Shown here: positions 57,214-64,000 of the stretch, piece by piece | Layout of the letters: each line of letters begins with the position of its first letter | Position numbering within the stretch: position 1 is the stretch's first letter | Assembly: GCA_028554755.1 (NCBI GenBank) | Contig: JAPTOF010000017.1 | Location: 12,857,501-12,921,500 of the forward strand | Length of the DNA: 64,000 nucleotides | Direction: 5' to 3' | From: Cordia subcordata | Taxonomy: Eukaryota > Streptophyta > Magnoliopsida > Boraginales > Cordiaceae | The notes under the pieces: generated by a model | What the model saw: only the letters and a program-made list of their open reading frames with translations | Told to the model about the DNA's origin: nothing | The model's database searches: none | Made by a program: the position numbers and the translations under genes

Positions 57214-59619
57214 GGTCTTCATCAGGACAGAAGTTTAGGATCTGCAACTCCATTATTATATGTGTAAATCTTTTAGCATTCCTTATGTGGCAAGTTATGT
57301 CCGAAAATTTGACATTTTAACACAAGATTTCACTAATACAAAATGCGTAAGAGATGGAGAAGTAATATAAAACATTATTTTGAACAAAGGTAACTTATTC
57401 ACACGGACAAGTAAAGAGCACGCACAAATTAAAATGCATATTAAGTGCTTGATCAGTATTATTATATACTTCTTTATTGTAGAGAAAGTTGTGTTCTTAG
57501 ACCCCTATTATACTAGTTTACATAGAAATAATAGCTTTGAACACATCTTTTTTCCTTCGAATTCCAATCTTTCCTAAAACTATCTTTCAAGTCATTCAAA
57601 TTTCAACGATCAACTCCTCAAAGAGCAAAAATATACACATAAGATACATAGAGAATTCCTTAACCCAAAATCAAACTTATAAGTAGCTCTACATTTCAGC
57701 TATCCCAGTTCGCCCTCTCAAGCATAGAAGCTTCTGATATGGTTTAATTTCATATAACTTTGCATCAAAGAAAATCCATCAACAACTCTTGAATATGATC
57801 ACTTCGAAGAAAGAATCAACCAACATAAGAAGATATCTATATATAATCGATTGAATGCGTTATTCATTAAGTAACAAACCTAATGCTCGTAATAATACGA
57901 CTTATAATTATATTGGTAAAGACTATCATTCATATTTGCGAGTTCAAAATTCCTTGAGTCCTAAGGTAGCAATAATTAGTGAGTTGCACGAAATTCCGAA
58001 GAAATAACAGCCGGACGAGTGCCATGTGATAAACAAAAGACATGATATGATGATAGCTAGGTTTTCATCGATGTCTTGAATAATGGCGTTTACAAAAATC
58101 TACCAAAGAAGACAGAACAGTGGATTAGTACTTTGAGGACCTGAAAATACCTTGTTACAGCAAAAGACACGATATGTTTTCATTTATTGAAGAGACTAAT
58201 GTTGTCATCTTGTACATGGTACTTGGTACAGGTGGCACTCAAGGCTTCGAATCTTTTGGTCTTTCTTTACGCACTCTTGTGGCTTATAATCTCATACCTT
58301 TCATTTTCAGAAACCCCTAATGTGGATTTTTCATAGTAATAGAGAAGTCTATTTCCAAATGGAACATGTTTTTTTATTTCTTCTTCAGTCAATCTAATAA
58401 TTAATGACGATAGACAATGTTTGATGTGCACCTGGATTATCACACCTGGCATGTTGGGCAAGATCTAGAAGGACCCATCCATTTTTTTATCCTTTTTTTT
58501 CCAAGTAAAACTCATTTTACAAGTCGCATAAAATATAATTCGTTGTAGTTTTAATACTCATTGATTTGCCATGAGATGCGCCTCAAGGGTAACTAGGGTT
58601 GGTTAACCAGGGGGAAAAGTGTACCCATTTTGGAATCAAAAAATTAATTTCTTTAAGTCCGACTCGAATAAATCTTGTGCTCAATTAACTTAAAGTAAAC
58701 AATTCTTCCAGGTAAAGATGATACCATATATCTCAAAACTTAATAAACACTGCCAACATTTTTTAATTCAAAACCTTGTGCCCTAATCCAACACTCTATT
58801 TTTGCAAGATTTGAGTACATGTCATTAATCTTAAAAAGATAGTGTCAACTGTTTAAATTACTTCCTAATCTTTTTATAGACGGCGAGTGAAAAGAAAAGG
58901 ACTTTCATAGAAAGTTTCGTGCCATGAAAAGCAAAAGAAAAGATTGAAACGCAAGGAACAAGTTATTATTATGAGGATTTATCCACCTAAGCCCAATTGA
59001 TGCAACCTAACCCTTTCAGCCTCCACATGGGCAAGCCTCTGAACGCCAAAGCCATGCTAAGGTGTCCACTTTGCTGAGGTGTCCATTTTGCTGAGTTTTC
59101 AAGGTTGAGTATGTATTTGAATCACTCGTTAATTTAAGTTGGGAGTTGACCACATGCAACTAGTGTATCATTAACTATTCAAGTTATTAATTAATTCAAT
59201 CAAACATTCGTGGATAAGATCAACCCTTTAAACCAATTATTGATCCAAAGATGAACCCATCAGGATTCAGGTGGTGTATTGGTGGTGGACTGTGGTTCAA
59301 ACACATGACAAAACCAAATCTTTTATACGGAACTTGACGATGAGGATGACTGAAAAAGCCATTAGTAGCCAAACAAGAAAGAAAGGCCTATAGAAAACTG
59401 CAATTAGTCAATAAGTCAATCATTACTTGATGTAATAGTTATAAGGTCAAATGACTTATTTGGTTTTTTTTTTAATAATTAAATCTCTTATTTTTAAAAC
59501 ACGATAAGTTAATTACTTATTTTTATAATTAATAACATTGTTTGTTTTGAATTCAAAATATATTAACGAATTACTATTTTTCAATCCCTTATCTTTACAA
59601 TTCATCGTTACGTTCTTAA

Positions 59620-60070
59620 TCTATTACGGAGAGCATGCAAGAATAAAAGCGCAGGCCACACGTGCTCGGACTAGAACTGGAGTCTTCCGAATCGAATCCC
59701 GCCTTTAGTAAGTCTACACCCACCAAACGTCCGGAAGGAACTGGACTGCAAGGTTCTACAAACCTCCGAGAATAGGCTACCATGAAAAAGCCTGATATTC
59801 CTAGTCTGACGAGAGCCGACCTAACAAGGGTTTACTAACCGAACATTCCATCATCCTTTTCTATCAACAAACAGTCACAAATTGGCCAACGGCCAACCAC
59901 CATCATCATTGATCGTGCTACCGGATTGATCCTATAAATATATCATAACACGTATAAGGCAATTAGTAAGCATCACCCGTCTTCTTTCCTAAGAGTTTTC
60001 CTCCAAAATCCTTTTTAACTTGACCTCGGAGTCTACCTTAGGAGAAGAGTCCCCCCAACAATGCTTTTCT
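59620..60070 (+). mobile_element. LTR-like promoter and R region
   Basis: Less AT-rich than its flanks. TATAAATATATC near 59935 is followed by CACCCGTCTTCTTTCC, then TTAACTTGACCTCGGAGTCT and AGAAGAGTCCCCCC, a pattern common to R/U5 regions of plant LTR elements and TRIMs. No second LTR, primer-binding site or coding region is visible, so perhaps a solo-LTR relic. The boundaries are uncertain; similar GC-richer DNA resumes at 60341-60560. Confidence 0.4.
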
Positions 60071-61203
60071 TGCAAGACTCCGGTAGCCGGAACAATACTA
60101 ATGAAGTGAGGGCATCATCAGTCCGTTATTGTTTTAATTTGTCACACTATCGGTCCCTTATCTTTATAATTTGTCACACTATTAGTTTTAATGTTATTCT
60201 TTTCTCGACATTTTTTAAGTTCAAGACTAATGGCCTCATAAATTATAAATGTAAATGACTGAGTTATCATATTTTAAATATAAAAAAAAAATTATTATAA
60301 AAAATATCAACATATTAAAATAGAGTTATTGCCCTAATTATGAAGCCCCAAGGAATGACGACTAACCCAACATTTACGATTGGATGGTCGGCTTCCAACC
60401 ATCTCAAGTGCTGGTATGCCCGCTGGGTGGGACCCAATTAGGACCGACCATTGCTTAAACCTCGTTAATTAGTCTAGTTCGTAATTATTAAGGACGTGCT
60501 TTAGCGTTGAACTAATAGGCAGTCTGCCGCAGCCCCGGAAGAGTCTCCCTCTAGTGATCTTATGGTAAAAAGTTATTATTATCATGATGTTTAGGAAAAA
60601 ATATCTGGAATAGGAGAATCAATGTCGTCAAGTGTCCCAATTAGAATGTGTTCCTTGAAACAACCGAAGTAATTAGAGATAAGAAAGCATTCCTACCACA
60701 TATATATTTATGTAATTAGGCATTTTCCTTAGAATGTAATATATATGGTTGTGTGTCCTTCAAAAACATCAGACCAAACGAATGTTATATTTGACGATAT
60801 AATTTAAGAAAGGTAGAGTCGTGTTATAAAATGATTATTTTAGAGGATATTTGACATTTCACCATTTTTATCTTTCTCTGATAAAAACGAAAGGGTTGAG
60901 GGGAGATTATGATTAGAAAGAGGCCACCAAGCACTTTAATTGTAAACCTGCTAATAATACTATGTTTGATCTTTCTTTTTCAAGTCTATTTATTAGGATA
61001 ACAATAATATTTCATAATTTGACTTATCATCAACATGGTGAATATTGTATGATATAATTTAAGGAAATAAACCTAATTGAAATAAAAAGAAATGACTAAA
61101 GACGAAACTACAAATACTTGTTGATCAGAAAGCAACTAAACCAACTTACGTTTTAATTCAAATCATTTGAAAGGAAAATCGTACACGATATCAACTTTTG
61201 AAT

Positions 61204-61299
61204 ATATATACACACATTTGACAATATATACATACACACACATATATATGTACTATATGTATGTATGTATGTATGTATGTATATATGTGTGTGTGTATA
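61204..61299. repeat. Compound microsatellite
   Basis: TATA/CACA runs, then about six ATGT/TATG units and a GTGT run; dominated by (TATG)n and (TG)n. Confidence 0.8.
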
Positions 61300-62149
61300 T
61301 AACTACCATTTAGGGGGTTAAGTAGGCCAAACAAATACGATTAGGTAAATTGCTCTTTGCTATAGTCCCGTAGATATTGAAGTGGTAGAATATTACTAAT
61401 ACCTTTTGTAAATAAGATATCGTTGTAAACATTAATTTTGATGTAAGCCATAAGATATACTTGGTGAAGAGACGAATTAAGAACAATATTAATCAAACAA
61501 TTTGTAGAGTTTGGAATGTAGATATGAATTAACTGGCCCGTCTTTTTGTCGTCGTATGGGACAATTGTACATAGCTTTGACTTAGTTAAATTTGGTTGCT
61601 TGGCAAAAGGATCTTGTTGGATTGTTAGTACTTTTTTCACTTGTTATTTGCTCATACTTCAACATCAGTAAATAAAACCAAGATTGTGCTTGATTACTCG
61701 ATCACGAAAATAAAATGACTATTTGATTATTGTACCTTTTTAATCTGCGAATAAAATTTACTTTCTAAATATTTCTTTTTTATACTAGAGATCTTTTTTA
61801 ACAACTAAAATACTTATGAAGCAAAGTTTTTTTCATCATCTCAGAATTTTCTTTAGTTTCTGTATTTAAAATGTTGAGTTGATAAAAATGATATGTACAT
61901 TAAACTTTAATTTTTTTTCCCTAGTGCACATGTATAAAACATAGCGTTTTGTTCCCCTATAGGTGCTTGTCGAGAGTAATTATACACATTCAAATTTCAA
62001 CCAAATGGTGATCAAATACAAAGAAAAGGACTAAGTGATAAAGCGCAAACTCTTACCGCCTCCCCCCATCTTCCTCTTCTTTTGCTTTACTTTTCCCTAC
62101 GGTGATTCTCTCTTCTGTTGAAGGCGTTTGTCATTCTGTAATGGGTAGT

Positions 62150-62560
62150 CTATGGTTTATTTTTTTAAATTTTTGGTTTTTTATATTTTCTTTTTACTTG
62201 TATACTATTCTCTTTTTTTGTATAATATGTTTTTATTGTATCACAACTTTAGTTTTTCTATTGATTTTGGTACTATATAAGTCTGTTTTAGAATTATGGG
62301 ATGTTTTTTATTCTAGTAGGAGACCATCCTTCATTACGCGGAATTACCTCGTCCTATCTTCTAGTACTAGTTATACAACTCGGCACGTTTAGTATGCCAA
62401 ACGTGTAGCATATTGGGTTGCTTGTTCAATTATAACAGGTTTTCTTTCTTTTGTTAAGACTTGTACTATATTTTTAGAGTTATTCAAGATTTTGATCTTT
62501 TTGCATTTATGTTGATGTTTGTACAAGATGTTATCTTATTTCCGTCAAAAATTAGATAGA
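62150..62560 (+). mobile_element. LINE-3'-end-like relic, copy 2
   Basis: Same order of landmarks as 53440-53815: TCTAGTACTAGTTATACAAC, a T/C-rich run, GTTAAGACTTGTACT, and GTACAAGATGTTATC near the end. Divergent, with no open frame of note. Confidence 0.45.
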
Positions 62561-62717
62561 GGGTATAGTTGCAAACCGTTACGCTACTTTTATTTATTTA
62601 TTATGGAATAAAGTTCCATTACTTAATACGTTAGGAAAGCGAAGTGTAATTGACCCAGGAAAGGGAAAAAAAGAACTTAAACCGGTTTCCGCAAGTGTCC
62701 GCCAATCGGGCTAGTAG

Positions 62718-62822
62718 TGGGCCTGATCTAGCAGAAGATGAGGCCTTAGCTCATAAACATCTTCTTGCCAGTGGCAACAACATATTGGCTAAACTCAATT
62801 GGGCCTTATTGCAGGTGGCCCA
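62718..62822. promoter_or_regulatory. Second orphan cluster of site II motifs
   Basis: TGGGCCT (62718), TGGGCCT (62800) and GGCCCA (62817). No gene downstream is recognised within the window. Confidence 0.3.
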
Positions 62823-64000
62823 AAGTTATCTGAGTCTCTATAAAATTGCTACATATATAATTATTTTGGACTTTTTCTTATATTAATGGGCGATTGTTCT
62901 CATCATAGCACTCTTGATTGAGCCAATGGTTATTGGCTTCGCGATTGTGCGCCGTCCCCATTTTCTATAGTAGAAATTCACCAACGATGGCTGTTTGTCG
63001 TCAGGACTAGCCTGCTAAGACCCTTTTTATAGAATTGTTATACGATTCTTATCGTAAAAGAGGCTTCACGATCAGACATATTTAAAAAGAAGTTAATTTC
63101 TGTGTGAAATGACTTATAAATTGTTAGGTTAATAATTGGTTTTTTGACCATTTTGGATATTCCTAGACAACTTTAAGTACTTTTAGATATCAACAGATAA
63201 AGAGTGACTCGTTCAAAAAAAATTGATTTTTAGCCATCTTAGGCCTCCATAAGGGGAAAAAGTTCTTATAACGTTTGAAACAAAAATTATTAAAACGTTA
63301 TATATTACATAGTGTTTGAAATATGACTGAGCAATCAAATTTTAGTTTTAAATGCTTAACGTTTTAAATCTGGACTAGGAATTTGAAAAAGTGAAAAATA
63401 AAAAACGATGAGGGGGTTATGCTTTCGAAGCATTTTAGGAATCTAGGCATAGTACAATATTTTAGGGTTACGTGTCTGGAGAAAACTATAAAACGAGTAC
63501 CAAATCATTGTTCTCGAGAATTTCTGTAGCCTCACAAATTTTCTCCTGTAGATGTCCATCAATATCCCTAATAAGTAATAATTAATGAGTTACATATGAT
63601 CACATATTATGTAAAAGTTATTTCACAAATTGTGTCAAAATATACATGAAATTTTCAAATTAAACCATATTTAATGGCGCAATATAAATTATATGATTTA
63701 ATAATACCCTTTTTTTTATTTTTTCGAGATTCAAGTTCTCTATTAGTTGGATAAATTCTTTCAATCTTTGACTTTATGAACATCAAGATTTATGGCTAAA
63801 CATTGGGAATAAATACGGCAAAAATCACCTACCCTTTACTTATCCCCTAAAATCAGCTTAAACTCCGAAGAAAAGGCCAAAAGCTTTTTAACCATCGAAA
63901 AGGCAAAAGAAGAAATAAATGGAAAAGCAAACATTCCTTAGGAACATCCACCACGAGCGCCAAAATAAAAAAAACTGACCGATAACGATCTATACTACGG

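Larger units (their letters stand above)
55773..64000. other. Gene-poor right end of the window
   Basis: 8.2 kb without a supportable gene. Entered separately: minisatellite (57094), LTR-like DNA (59620), microsatellite (61204), LINE-like copy (62150), site II cluster (62718). Open frames at 58267-58461 and 61341-61640 (minus) and 62650-62886 (plus) have no domain I recognise and no splice partners. 63100-64000: nothing seen. Confidence 0.5.

Noticed and set aside
60061..60258. 65-codon frame beginning after the LTR-like region, considered as gag
   Set aside because: No gag or zinc-knuckle motif, and it soon becomes AT-rich spacer-like sequence.
61341..61640. 99-codon minus-strand frame, considered as a Copia polyprotein piece
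   Set aside because: I could not identify any integrase, reverse transcriptase or RNase H motif in it.

Overview
The window is nuclear DNA of a flowering plant, almost certainly a eudicot. The evidence is AT-rich spacers, short GT-AG introns, CYP71-type P450s with one intron, a nuclear plastid ribosomal protein gene, a eukaryotic tRNA-Asp with a Pol III terminator, and many small transposon relics. I cannot name the species. All genes were assigned by reading translated exons and joining them at GT/AG borders that keep frame; no database was searched.

Region 1 (1-12640) is a head-to-tail segmental array of units of about 5 kb, all on the minus strand. Each unit carries a CYP71D-like P450 of about 500 codons, its upstream region, and the 5' stub of a second, diverged P450. 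Only the copy at 10577-12166 is open throughout (499 codons). Copies A (627-2241) and B (5620-7731) carry different frameshifts. Copy B also has a Helitron-like insertion in its intron, and one stub holds a MITE-like insertion.

Region 2 (13921-26756) is conserved single-copy genes: serine acetyltransferase (-), tRNA-Asp(GTC) (+), plastid ribosomal protein S10 (-) and a QRT1-like pectin methylesterase (+). Region 3 (27288-42373) holds a BAH plus Agenet chromatin-reader gene (-), a WSS1-type DNA-protein crosslink protease (+) and TIM50 of the mitochondrial import machinery (-). From memory of the Arabidopsis gene order, SAT/RPS10 (At3g13110/At3g13120) and WSS1A/TIM50 (At1g55915/At1g55900) are also neighbours there, so these look like old syntenic pairs.

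Region 4 (42374-64000) is gene-poor: a 100-codon gene of a plant-only family (DUF7722-like), a DUF761-type membrane protein gene with a long acidic stretch, and spacer full of MITEs, a 267-bp perfect tandem duplication, a long-TIR element, a 40-bp minisatellite, LTR-like sequence and two related LINE-tail-like copies.

The genes do not form one pathway. SAT feeds cysteine synthesis, S10 plastid translation, TIM50 mitochondrial import and WSS1 DNA repair, while the P450 array looks like specialised metabolism under birth-and-death evolution. I see no clearly new molecular system. The P450 array and its lesions are the most informative part.
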